Below the pieces are notes generated by a model. That model ran no database searches and was not told the DNA's origin. It worked only from the letters and a program-made list of their open reading frames with translations. 64,000 nucleotides of DNA from Capnocytophaga felis (GTDB lineage Bacteria; Bacteroidota; Bacteroidia; Flavobacteriales; Flavobacteriaceae): positions 186,001 through 250,000 of the forward strand of contig NZ_BLBC01000014.1 of assembly GCF_009684755.1 (NCBI RefSeq), in the 5' to 3' direction. Within the stretch, counting starts at the first letter, position 1. Every line of letters begins with the position of its first letter. This document shows, piece by piece, positions 23,517 to 31,505 of the stretch. Position numbers and translations under genes: made by a program.

Positions 23517-23529
23517 AATTTTTTGTTTT

Positions 23530-25539
23530 TTATTGTTTTAATTTCCAGATGATAGCACCTCCTAACAATGCTAAGATTCTCAAACTCATATTTTTTTTGT
23601 TCAAAATACCTGCTTCAACTTGAGCTTTTTTTCGTTCGATAGTTTGCACATTTTCAAGTCTTCTTTTTTCGTCAGAAAGGCGTTGAGCTCGTATCTTTTT
23701 CATTTCTTCCCAAAAGGAAACTTGTGTTTTCGCATACGCCTCCAGCTTATTTTTTGAAGCCCTAAGCATTTCGTTTTTATATTCCTCATCGTATTTTAGC
23801 CATATTTCGTATTGCTCTTTTCTAAGTTTGTCTTCTGCGGAAACTCGCGTAAGTACCGGCAGAAAAATATTCCTACGAATTGCCGCTATTTTTTCTTTAA
23901 ACGGAAGCATTTCAGCCTTATACTTTTGTCCTACTTGCGTTCCGTATTTTCCTGAAAGCACTGCTACGTTATTATTCAACCAATTATCAAAACTTTCTTC
24001 TGTTCCGTAAGGATAAACGCCTTTTTTCTTATCACGACTTTCAATGCTTAAAACTCGATATGTAGCTTTAATCGTATTTTTGGCAGCAGGGACGATAAAA
24101 TACCACATTCTACTGCTGGTACTGCTTTCCCTTTCAATAATTGATACATTAAAATCCTCACCCAAAGCCACTTTAAGCCCTTCAAGCATTGCATCAACCG
24201 ATTGCTTTACGTTTACAGCAAAATTTTGATACCCTTGTAATGCGTTTCTACTACATTCATTTTCAAAGTGCGTGTTCAGTTCGTGCTGAAAATGTTTGAA
24301 GCCTAAGTCAATTTCTTTCAAAAGCGTGTTCAAATCATTGACTGCCAATGGTTGTGTACTGCCGTCAATGTTTTTTTGGACCCGCTCCATTGTAGCCTTA
24401 AACTTTTTGTGAAAATCCGATTGTAAATTATTGTTGATATAATCAGAAGTATAAAATGCTCCGGCACAAGGGTCATAACCAAACATAACCGCCAAAGAAA
24501 CCAAAGCCGTTACAGCCGCAATACAAATACCCACAATCTGCCCGGCACCCGGAAACAATGCTGCAACCGAAGCCGCCGCATTTCCCACAACATTCACATT
24601 ATTAAATGCTTTTTGCTTTCCTTGTTGCCTGCTCAAATCAGTGTAATGAGACGCTTCATTATAACTATCAGCTATCAAAGCATCAATATCCAAGGTAGGT
24701 GCCGACATTCCTTGCGGAATTTTTATTAAATCGTAACGTTCACCATCCAACAGAATAGTAAAGCCGTCAATAAAAAAATGAACATCTGTTCTTTGTTGTT
24801 TTGCAAGCCAATGGACTTTTCTTTTCAGACGGAGCAAATCCAGATTATCAGGCATCAAGCCTTCAAATACATCTATTGCCGATACAAACGATTGCCAAGC
24901 TCCGTGCTTTCCCGTGCTTTGTGTTTTTATGTTTTTTGTGTTTTCAGGTATTCCCAAGCCTTTTGCTTTTGGAATAAAAACATCGTCTTTAGCTAAAAAA
25001 GGAAGTTCGCCAAATTGCCTAATCGTGCCGTCAATAGTGTAATATCCTTCTGATAAATCATTTGTTTTCTGATTTTTAGGCACTACAATATACACGTGTG
25101 TAAACGCATCCGGATACATTCCCTCTTGCTTAATTCTTCGCATATAATGCGAAATGCCCGCATTTTGCAAAATGGTACTGGCAAAAATGGAATAGCTTTT
25201 ACAATCAATTCCCTCATTGCGAGTTAGCCAAGCACAAGCCGGAGAACGCAACATTTGGTTGGTGCCGTCCAACTTGTACTGAATATGATTAAACAAGAAG
25301 CTATGCACTTCCTTGCACAAATCATTTAATTTCAAAGAACTAAAAAAACGTTTGGTTAATCTTTCGGTATGATGGCGATATTTTAACGCCCATTCTTTCA
25401 TTTTTGCAATGGAAAAAGAGGTATCACCCTCACCGAGCTTCACAGAAGAGCAGTCGCTGAAAGGCATATAAGCATCATACCTTATTCCAGAGAGTAAGGG
25501 ACGATAAAGGGACTTATTTATGCTTTCAGCGTTGCTCAT
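23530..25539 (-). CDS. Transglutaminase-like membrane protein
   Basis: First gene of the long leftward operon; 669 residues. Residues about 70-175 form a transglutaminase-like (papain-fold) core with a full Cys-His-Asp set: GIDCKSYSIFASTIL (Cys about 113), AFTHVYIVVP (His about 148), YYTIDGTI (Asp about 170). A hydrophobic region follows (about 315-352, GQIVGICIAAVTALVSLAVMF), then helices with coiled-coil character (about 540-645) and a last membrane segment (LRILALLGGAIIWKL). It may crosslink virion proteins or act as a protease during entry. Catalytic residues look intact. Confidence 0.75.
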   Translation of the reverse strand: MSNAESINKSLYRPLLSGIRYDAYMPFSDCSSVKLGEGDTSFSIAKMKEWALKYRHHTERLTKRFFSSLKLNDLCKEVHSFLFNHIQYKLDGTNQMLRSPACAWLTRNEGIDCKSYSIFASTILQNAGISHYMRRIKQEGMYPDAFTHVYIVVPKNQKTNDLSEGYYTIDGTIRQFGELPFLAKDDVFIPKAKGLGIPENTKNIKTQSTGKHGAWQSFVSAIDVFEGLMPDNLDLLRLKRKVHWLAKQQRTDVHFFIDGFTILLDGERYDLIKIPQGMSAPTLDIDALIADSYNEASHYTDLSRQQGKQKAFNNVNVVGNAAASVAALFPGAGQIVGICIAAVTALVSLAVMFGYDPCAGAFYTSDYINNNLQSDFHKKFKATMERVQKNIDGSTQPLAVNDLNTLLKEIDLGFKHFQHELNTHFENECSRNALQGYQNFAVNVKQSVDAMLEGLKVALGEDFNVSIIERESSTSSRMWYFIVPAAKNTIKATYRVLSIESRDKKKGVYPYGTEESFDNWLNNNVAVLSGKYGTQVGQKYKAEMLPFKEKIAAIRRNIFLPVLTRVSAEDKLRKEQYEIWLKYDEEYKNEMLRASKNKLEAYAKTQVSFWEEMKKIRAQRLSDEKRRLENVQTIERKKAQVEAGILNKKNMSLRILALLGGAIIWKLKQ

Positions 25540-25569
25540 ATCAAACTATTTATGCAAGGATTTCACAAG

Positions 25570-25640
25570 CAAAAGTAGAAACACAAATGTTTAAAAATGC
25601 ACGATTGGGTGAGATTGGGTACGATTGGGTGAGATTGGGC
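25570..25640 (-). promoter_or_regulatory. Late promoter with tandem 10-bp repeats
   Basis: On the minus strand TACTTTTG (25577-25570) fits the -7 consensus; no TTG lies 19 nt upstream. Instead four 10-bp units (two 20-bp repeats of ACGATTGGGT GAGATTGGGT) occupy 25601-25640, starting 23 bp upstream of the -7. One unit per helical turn suggests an activator or repressor bound along one face. It drives the operon starting at 25539. Confidence 0.6.
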
Positions 25641-25659
25641 AAGATAGAGAACATAAAAA

Positions 25660-25690
25660 CAAAAAAACGCCCTACTTCGGGCGGTTTTTT
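25660..25690 (-). terminator. Terminator overlapping the end of the 118-residue gene
   Basis: Minus strand CCGCCC GAAGTA GGGCG followed by T7; the stop codon of 25672-26028 lies in the loop. It separates early from late transcription just upstream of the late promoter. Confidence 0.8.
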
Positions 25691-26028
25691 CTGCTGTTGT
25701 CATTGTTTAATATCCTTTTCCTATTTTTTCTTTCCTCAATTTCATTTTGTAATTTAATGCCTTTTTCTACATCCACGTTTTCAAGCGTTTTTTGAGCAAC
25801 ATATGTGAACATTTTATCGGTATTTTCAAAATAGATTGTATCTTTATTGTTGCTGTTGGTTAATCTGTTTTTATCTATATTCATATGATACACAATATCT
25901 TTAGTATATATATCCAGTATCATATCTTGTTTTATAATCTTTTGAGAAGTAGAAGCACTTGCTTTGCTTTGTGAATGCACACTGACCGTTACAGCCAGTG
26001 TAAAAATTAATATTCTTACTAAATTCAT
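25672..26028 (-). CDS. Small exported protein
   Basis: 118 residues with an N-terminal signal peptide (MNLVRILIFTLAVTVSVHS, likely cut after HSQ). The mature part is polar, with a very basic C terminus (RKNRKRILNNDNSRKNRPK). It is the last gene of the early block. It would act in the periplasm or at the envelope; superinfection exclusion is possible but not shown. Family not recognised. Confidence 0.62.
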   Translation of the reverse strand: MNLVRILIFTLAVTVSVHSQSKASASTSQKIIKQDMILDIYTKDIVYHMNIDKNRLTNSNNKDTIYFENTDKMFTYVAQKTLENVDVEKGIKLQNEIEERKNRKRILNNDNSRKNRPK

Positions 26029-26029
26029 C

Positions 26030-26464
26030 TTATTTTTGTATTAAAGAATGAATAAAATCAACGAAGTACCGAGGCTGATTAATGATATTTTCATCTATAT
26101 TGACAGGAATATCAACCGAATCTGCTTCTTCACCTGATTTTCTGCTCATAATCCAACGATTACATTCCATAATAAATGAAATATCGCTATCTTTATGCTT
26201 TTCGCAAACCCATTGGAATATGTGTGTCATTGTTACCGGAAGCCCTATGACTTCAAAATGATTCCGAACAAAACACAATCTGAACAAAAACACATCTGCA
26301 TTTGATATTTTCATCAACTTAACATACTCATCATCAACATATATAATCTCATAGTCATTCCCGAAACAATGAAGGACACATCCCTTCTCTATTTCTAACA
26401 AATGAGGTAAATCCTTTCGCACACAATTTTCAACTTCGTTTACTTTCTTCTTTAATGTTTCCAT
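26030..26464 (-). CDS. Early protein of unknown function (144 residues)
   Basis: Soluble, mixed alpha/beta (CVLHCFGNDYEIIYVDDEYV, ADVFLFRLCFVRNHFEVIGL), with four Cys in the N-terminal half. Next to the 118-residue exported gene (1 nt gap) in the block downstream of the primase gene. The layout resembles small Bacteroidetes phage proteins of unknown role; no motif I can name. Confidence 0.6.
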   Translation of the reverse strand: METLKKKVNEVENCVRKDLPHLLEIEKGCVLHCFGNDYEIIYVDDEYVKLMKISNADVFLFRLCFVRNHFEVIGLPVTMTHIFQWVCEKHKDSDISFIMECNRWIMSRKSGEEADSVDIPVNIDENIINQPRYFVDFIHSLIQK

Positions 26465-26465
26465 A

Positions 26466-26729
26466 TTAAACTTTTAATTTTCTGTTATTCATTTCTTTTT
26501 TTAGTTCCTCTGATAAAACATAACCATCAGGCGTACCATATAGCTCAATGAAAGTGAGTGCTTCTTGCGTGCTTATGTTTTTGCAGTTTTTTGCATTTTT
26601 ACGATAATCACATACTATTTCATTGATATATTTTTTGATGTTTTTTTCGCTGTATTGGTTGATGTACAGCAGCACTATTTGCTTTTTGGTGCGTATGTTA
26701 TTTTTTTCCAGAGTTTTCATAGTAATCAT
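26466..26729 (-). CDS. Early protein of unknown function (87 residues)
   Basis: Lys/Asn-rich helical protein. The start at 26729 overlaps the TGA of the gene upstream (ATGA), indicating coupled translation; an inner ATG at 26720 is the alternative. It contains NIRTKKQIVLLYINQYSEKN and ends RKLKV. No family recognised. Confidence 0.58.
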   Translation of the reverse strand: MITMKTLEKNNIRTKKQIVLLYINQYSEKNIKKYINEIVCDYRKNAKNCKNISTQEALTFIELYGTPDGYVLSEELKKEMNNRKLKV

Positions 26730-26965
26730 TTATTATTTTTTTCATAGATAAAACGATACATTTCAAGTATTTTGTCATAAATTGCTTTACCGTTATCGAA
26801 TATATCCTTGCCAATAGTTTCCTTACCTTTTTTGTTTAAGCATATTCTTAACCGACTACCATTGCTCACGTACGGAACGGGATAAATACTTATTCCTTTG
26901 CTCCAGCACCAAGTCATCATTTTATGTATAGGAACCTCTTTCTTTTGTGTTTTTTCTGTTTTCAT
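26726..26965 (-). CDS. Early protein of unknown function (79 residues)
   Basis: Basic, helical; contains MMTWCWSKGISIYPVPYVSN and a C-terminal helix AIYDKILEMYRFIYEK. Follows the primase-helicase gene by 26 nt and is coupled to the next gene by an ATGA overlap. Role unknown. Confidence 0.58.
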   Translation of the reverse strand: MKTEKTQKKEVPIHKMMTWCWSKGISIYPVPYVSNGSRLRICLNKKGKETIGKDIFDNGKAIYDKILEMYRFIYEKNNK

Positions 26966-26991
26966 AGTTCTTTTGCATTAGGCTTAAAGCA

Positions 26992-29877
26992 TTAAAATTC
27001 TATTCCGTCAACATCAACATCATTGTTTTGGTCACTTGTAACTTGATAACTTGAATTTTGGTCACTTGTAACTTGTGTTTTTATGTAGATGCACTCAACA
27101 GACCTTCGTTTCATACCTGTTTCCGTACTTATGTGTTCAGTTGTTAATATACGACCATCTGCACCGCATTTTTCTTTCGGATTCAGCTCATACCCTTTGT
27201 ATTTGCAGTAATTTTCCAAATTTTTACGGAAACGCTGTGCCGTGGTGTGCATTCGCCCCATAACCCGCTTATAATCTTCATATACATCTTTTTTGTTAAG
27301 ATTTGTATTAAGTTTGTCATCCAAAAAGTAACCATCTGCCCATTCCATAAAGTTATCACCCATTGAAGCCTTGATACTGTTTATCTCCAAGTTGCCCGTT
27401 GGTGATAGTAGCGGAGTGCGTATGTTAGTCAAATACAATTGCAAGCACTGCAACATAAAATTGAAAAAGAAATGCCACTGTGATTCGTTCCAGTCTCTGA
27501 ATAACTGCCCACCAAAATCATATTCAGGCAAATAACTTTCCTTGTGTACATCGCTGGTGTAGTGATAGTAATCGGAAAATAACACAAACAAGATACGCCC
27601 TAAGGTACTGTTTGAAGGATTGCGTAATGCGTGGTTATAAGTACCTACCAATTTCGGGGCACGCTCGTAAGGAATATGGTACGAACCTACATTCTTTTGA
27701 TTGACAACAATACCTTCGGTAATCATTGAATACAAAAAGTCAAAGCCGTGTGTGGTATCGTTATTCAGCATATCATCAAAAAAGATGAGTTTTTGATTTT
27801 TGTAGGACCCTAAAAGGTGCGGATCATCAAACATACGTTTGGATTTTCCGTTCACATAAAAGTAAGGAGCCAACATTGAAACGCCTTGAATTAAAAGTCC
27901 TTTACCACTTCGCCCGTTGTTTTCGCCCGTTTCTTCCTTTACCTTGTCATCAATCATATACACAAACTTTTCAAAACCACGACGTTTGTAATTATGAAGC
28001 AGATAACCGATGGCAAAGCATTTTCCTAAAAAGTGCGATTCTTGCGTAATTTGTTCATCCTCCGATAAAACGGCACTGTTAAGAATGAATTTTTTGCGGA
28101 ACGCATCGCCTTGAGCCAAGAATTCCTTATCCCAGTGCATACGACAAGTATTTATAACGAAATTCATAAAATCACAGCCGTTTTCAAGAATATTCACTCG
28201 TTTTTGTCCGGTTTCGGTTTCGTAAACTTCAAAGAAAGGCTTAGCCACACGAAACTGGTGCGGAATGATATTTTTTTGCCAAACATAATTCTGTAACTCC
28301 CTTGAAGGAATTACCTTAATGGCTTCGTCTGTTACTTTTACGGCTGTATTTTCAAAGAAAAATAATTGATTACTTTCCGTTGCATCTGTGAAGTCTAACT
28401 TTTCTTCTAATAACGGAACCGTTGCCAAATCAGAATTTCGTAGTGCATTACAACCCTTTACCAATTCCAAAACTTGAGTATTTGTCCCTTTACGTATCAA
28501 ATAATCCACACAAAATTCTCTAACTTGCTTTGATGTAGGTTCTTCCACTTTGAAGCCGTCAATACGTATTAAGTAATCGGCGGTTTCATTGTGTTTGTCC
28601 GAAGCAAAAAATTCAGGGGTGTAGCCAAAAAAGCCTTCGGAGTTTAAGAAATAATGCAAACTCCTTACGTTTACTCGATACTTTTTATCCTTTTGCGAAA
28701 CAAAATCACACGAAACGGGAACGTTTATCAGCTTTTTAAATTCCGATGCAATAACCTCTTTCGGAGTGTTTTTCTTGGTGAAATACGAAACATAATCGCG
28801 AAAATCCTTGCCTTTTTCGCCTAAGAAATACTTAGGAAGAAAAACAATATCCAGTTTCCAATATTTTTGTGAATATTTGTAAGCGAAGTTTATACCCGAA
28901 GTGTCCACATCCGGCAAATAAAACAACTGTTTGCAATTGGCTTTGAGATATTCATACGTTTGATAATCAATAATATCATTTTCCGAATTGCCCCAAACCG
29001 GAAAAAAATCATCGGAAAGGCTGGCGATGGTTAATCCGTCAGAACCTCCGGAACACAAAACAACGTAAGGGAGTTTGTTTCTGTCCTTATCTTCCTTTAA
29101 ATAGTCGCTTTGAGGGTCTGTTTCATCAACGATTAGAAAATCGTATGAATCTTGGTTGTTTTCCTGCAAAAACGCAATTTGCTTTTTTATGCGTGACAAG
29201 CCGTGATAATATTTTTCGGGCTTTTTGCCTAAATATCCGTGCTTGAAATTAATTTCCTTGCTTTTTCCGTTTTCATCGGTGATTCTTCGCTTTTTTTCAG
29301 CCGGACAATAGATTTTTGCCCATTTTTCCAAATCATCGGAGTAACAAAATATCGGATAATCAGGCGTTGCATTAACACGCATTAGCACCTTTTTTTCTGA
29401 GGTTACTTTCTCATAGTATTCTACCTCGTAAACATTGTATTCTTCACATATTTGTGCCGTTACGAAGTTGGAAAAACGTGTAGGATTTTCGACCTTGTCT
29501 TTTACCTTTATGAAGAAATAATCATCGGGTTTATCGCCTTTGTCTGAAAACGTTTTGTTGGGAGCAAAAAAGATGCTGTTTACCATTACGTTGAACTCAT
29601 CATACAAGCGTTGCAGTACTTCATAGTACTCCAACCCTGTTTGCTGCATTACAATATCAATGGGGGAAAACGTTTCTTTGCTTCCGTGATCATATACCAA
29701 CCAGCATTCGGCACCTTTGAAAATACCGGCTGAACCGGTACGTTCATTGCGGAGCTTGAATTTTTTACCTTTATTTCTTTCGCAACCAACACTATCAGGC
29801 AAGTATCTATGTAAAATATCTAATCCGTTATCAGTGGCTTCGTATAGTTTTTCAGGTGTATATTTGTATTCGCTCAT
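26992..29877 (-). CDS. Primase-helicase with TOPRIM-like and SF3-like domains
   Basis: Main replication gene (961 residues). An N-terminal primase-like region (about 15-80) has WLVYDHGSKETFSPIDIV but lacks zinc cysteines. A TOPRIM-like domain (about 270-345) has LCSGGSDGL where the classic motif has EG..D, so the acidic residue is replaced by Ser, while the second motif (LPDVDTSG) keeps its Asp pair. The helicase domain (about 640-770) has Walker A NNGRSGKGLLIQ, Walker B KLIFFDDM and a sensor-like VGTYNHALR, close to the SF3/D5 type. The C-terminal tail repeats VTSDQN. It probably unwinds and primes at the origin-like region. Confidence 0.82.
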   Translation of the reverse strand: MSEYKYTPEKLYEATDNGLDILHRYLPDSVGCERNKGKKFKLRNERTGSAGIFKGAECWLVYDHGSKETFSPIDIVMQQTGLEYYEVLQRLYDEFNVMVNSIFFAPNKTFSDKGDKPDDYFFIKVKDKVENPTRFSNFVTAQICEEYNVYEVEYYEKVTSEKKVLMRVNATPDYPIFCYSDDLEKWAKIYCPAEKKRRITDENGKSKEINFKHGYLGKKPEKYYHGLSRIKKQIAFLQENNQDSYDFLIVDETDPQSDYLKEDKDRNKLPYVVLCSGGSDGLTIASLSDDFFPVWGNSENDIIDYQTYEYLKANCKQLFYLPDVDTSGINFAYKYSQKYWKLDIVFLPKYFLGEKGKDFRDYVSYFTKKNTPKEVIASEFKKLINVPVSCDFVSQKDKKYRVNVRSLHYFLNSEGFFGYTPEFFASDKHNETADYLIRIDGFKVEEPTSKQVREFCVDYLIRKGTNTQVLELVKGCNALRNSDLATVPLLEEKLDFTDATESNQLFFFENTAVKVTDEAIKVIPSRELQNYVWQKNIIPHQFRVAKPFFEVYETETGQKRVNILENGCDFMNFVINTCRMHWDKEFLAQGDAFRKKFILNSAVLSEDEQITQESHFLGKCFAIGYLLHNYKRRGFEKFVYMIDDKVKEETGENNGRSGKGLLIQGVSMLAPYFYVNGKSKRMFDDPHLLGSYKNQKLIFFDDMLNNDTTHGFDFLYSMITEGIVVNQKNVGSYHIPYERAPKLVGTYNHALRNPSNSTLGRILFVLFSDYYHYTSDVHKESYLPEYDFGGQLFRDWNESQWHFFFNFMLQCLQLYLTNIRTPLLSPTGNLEINSIKASMGDNFMEWADGYFLDDKLNTNLNKKDVYEDYKRVMGRMHTTAQRFRKNLENYCKYKGYELNPKEKCGADGRILTTEHISTETGMKRRSVECIYIKTQVTSDQNSSYQVTSDQNNDVDVDGIEF

Positions 29878-29975
29878 AACTTAGGGTAAAAGTTAGTATA
29901 GTACTTAGTGATTTTATAAAGTAGCGGGACAAATTCAGGACTGGCATTGCCCCTGCTACTCTACATCCCTAAGTT
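29878..29975 (-). promoter_or_regulatory. Large hairpin ending at the primase start codon
   Basis: Minus-strand arms AACTTAGGG (29975-29967) and CCCTAAGTT (29886-29878) pair perfectly; inside, GTAGCAGGG pairs with CCCGCTAC with one bulge. The 3' arm ends exactly before ATG 29877, and the 5' arm lies in the last codons of the HTH gene. Translation of the HTH gene would open the hairpin, so it may couple or limit primase synthesis. Confidence 0.5.
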
Positions 29976-30287
29976 ATTTTTTTTGTGTTCAGCAATGATT
30001 TTTTCAATGAATTGAATTTTTGGGATACTATATGTAGCACCCACGGGATAAGCAATAATTTGCTTGTTTTTTATGGCTGTACGTACTGTATTGATGTGCT
30101 TTCCTAAGTATTTGGCACATTCTTCAGGAGTGAAGCATATATCGTGAGTTTTTAAACTATAAAGCAGATTTACAACCTCTTGTACTACATTAACAGTTTG
30201 CGGTTGCACTCCCATCAATTTATGCAAACGTTCTACTTCACTATGAGGCATTTGCTCTATGATTTGTTTGGCTATTTCGGCAGTCAT
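29961..30287 (-). CDS. Helix-turn-helix protein, MerR/excisionase-like
   Basis: 108 residues. The C-terminal half has the pattern FTPEECAKYLGKHINTVRTAIKNKQIIAYPVG ... YSIPKIQFIEKII, which is the helix-turn-helix_17 / excisionase-type layout (CAKYLG then TVR). The N-terminal half is a helical region. It could be the excisionase or a replication regulator; it sits directly upstream of the primase gene rather than by the integrase. Confidence 0.72.
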   Translation of the reverse strand: MTAEIAKQIIEQMPHSEVERLHKLMGVQPQTVNVVQEVVNLLYSLKTHDICFTPEECAKYLGKHINTVRTAIKNKQIIAYPVGATYSIPKIQFIEKIIAEHKKNNLGM

Positions 30288-30292
30288 AACGG

Positions 30293-30568
30293 CTATTTTT
30301 GTTTTTTTATCAGATATTGTTCAGCTAAAAATTCGTTTTGCTCCTGTGAGATGTTGTATTTTAAAACGACTATTTTATCGCGTTGCGTGAAGCTCACATA
30401 CCAATTAGGAGGTAGGTTTTCTTCTATTTCGTTGAAAACCTCGTAATCCTCAAACCAAAACGAAAAGTGAATAGCAAAATTGGTATTGTAATTAAGGATA
30501 TTCTTAATGCCTACTATATTTTTTAAGGCTTTTTCTATTTCTTGGGCATATGATTCTAAGTGTTTCAT
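30293..30568 (-). CDS. Early protein of unknown function (91 residues)
   Basis: Mixed alpha/beta, with an N-terminal helix (LESYAQEIEKALKNIVG), strands AIHFSFWFEDYEVF and KIVVLKYNIS, and a basic tail. Its 5' end overlaps the upstream gene by 65 nt, which is long for this tightly packed block. Family not recognised. Confidence 0.58.
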   Translation of the reverse strand: MKHLESYAQEIEKALKNIVGIKNILNYNTNFAIHFSFWFEDYEVFNEIEENLPPNWYVSFTQRDKIVVLKYNISQEQNEFLAEQYLIKKQK

Positions 30569-30854
30569 AACGATTTGGTTTGTATATGATTATTTGGTTT
30601 GTGTTTTTAAACTTTTCAAAAGCCAAAATCAAAGATTTATAAAACTTTTTCGGTATTTTTTCGGCTATGATTTTAGCTTTTTTCATACTGAGCGAAGAAC
30701 TTCGAGGCACGAACTCAAAATGAATGTAGGTACCCGGAATTGGAATAGGGAAAAAACCAAAAATTGCGAAATCATAACCTCTATCTACCATAATTGTTAT
30801 TTCATATTCCGAAGCTATTTCTATTATTTTCAGTGTTTTATCTATGTTTTTCAT
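30504..30854 (-). CDS. Early protein of unknown function (116 residues)
   Basis: Starts MKNIDKTLKIIEIASEYEIT; the middle has GYDFAIFGFFPIPIPGTYIH and a basic helix. The last 20 or so residues (ICPRNRKSLKKYSRH) are read in the overlap with the next gene and look like out-of-frame coding, so the protein may originally have ended earlier. Function unknown. Confidence 0.55.
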   Translation of the reverse strand: MKNIDKTLKIIEIASEYEITIMVDRGYDFAIFGFFPIPIPGTYIHFEFVPRSSSLSMKKAKIIAEKIPKKFYKSLILAFEKFKNTNQIIIYKPNRYETLRIICPRNRKSLKKYSRH

Positions 30855-30869
30855 AACGTTTTTTTGTTC

Positions 30870-31040
30870 TTAGTATTCATCAAAAAAATTGTATAAAAAT
30901 CCTAATAAAACAGAGCAAAGAAGAAAATATATACCTAAAACTTCTAATTTGTAATTATCTAAAAGTAAAGTTATTATGATAAAAATAAGTAGCATCAACA
31001 TTATAATAGAGCCAAATATGGTGTTTTTTAAATCTTTCAT
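30870..31040 (-). CDS. 56-residue two-helix membrane protein
   Basis: Found by translating the gap: ATG 31040, stop TAA 30872-30870. The product has two hydrophobic segments (IFGSIIMLMLLIFIIITLLL and LGIYFLLCSVLLGFLY) with a short polar loop (DNYKLEV) and an acidic end (FFDEY). It sits 16 nt before the next leftward gene. Small two-pass proteins early in phage operons are often exclusion or holin-like proteins, but nothing here decides this. Confidence 0.6.
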   Translation of the reverse strand: MKDLKNTIFGSIIMLMLLIFIIITLLLDNYKLEVLGIYFLLCSVLLGFLYNFFDEY

Positions 31041-31074
31041 TGTTTTCTTGGTTTTTACGGTTTTTTGGTTGTAA

Positions 31075-31093
31075 GGGCGTAAGCATTACGCCC
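31075..31093 (-). other. Perfect hairpin, 8-bp arms
   Basis: GGGCGTAA GCA TTACGCCC between the Cro-like gene and the 56-residue gene. No T tract follows on either strand, so it is probably not a simple terminator; RNA processing or partial termination is possible. Confidence 0.45.
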
Positions 31094-31114
31094 CTACGGT
31101 TGGCGACACCTCTG

Positions 31115-31333
31115 TTATTTCTCTTCAATTTCCACGATTTTGGTTATTGCGGTTTGTGTGATTTCCGAAATGGCAAGTAAGATGCCGTACATCGTGAGTT
31201 TTTCATCATTGGAGGTTATCCAACGCTTTAGCGTAGTGATAGGAACGTTTGTTTTTAAAAACAAATGGGCTATCGCTCGTTCGTCTTCTTTGAGCTTTTC
31301 CAGCACTTCATTTTTGATTTTTACTACTCTCAT
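31115..31333 (-). CDS. Small helical DNA-binding protein, Cro-like position
   Basis: 72 residues, starts MRVVKIKNEVLEKLKEDERA. The stretch AIAHLFLKTNVPITTLKRWITSNDEKLTMYGILLAI has the spacing of a helix-turn-helix followed by a packing helix. It is first of the leftward early operon and faces the rightward repressor across a 172-nt region with a palindrome, so it is placed like Cro. Identity is inferred from context. Confidence 0.6.
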   Translation of the reverse strand: MRVVKIKNEVLEKLKEDERAIAHLFLKTNVPITTLKRWITSNDEKLTMYGILLAISEITQTAITKIVEIEEK

Positions 31334-31395
31334 TTTTCGTTTGGCTTTAATTTTGATTTCAGATGATTGTTTTTTTTTGGTTTCATTTCTGATTG

Positions 31396-31424
31396 CAAAT
31401 GTATAAAATTTTTATACAAATGTA
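31396..31424. promoter_or_regulatory. Palindromic operator and leftward -7 elements of the switch region
   Basis: Perfect 9-1-9 palindrome TGTATAAAA T TTTTATACA at 31400-31418, overlapped on the minus strand by two TACATTTG -7 elements (31403-31396 and 31424-31417). A repressor bound here would block leftward early transcription. The AT-rich rest of 31334-31505 probably holds the rightward promoter. Confidence 0.6.
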
Positions 31425-31505
31425 TTATTTTTTTCTACTTTTTTTTGAAAAAAATTCCACAAAAAGTATAATGTATTGATTTTTAAATATTTAATTTTAA
31501 CTACT

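Noticed and set aside
25601-25640. Tandem repeats as a CRISPR-like array
   Set aside because: Units are 10 bp with no spacers and no cas genes nearby; they fit an operator array.
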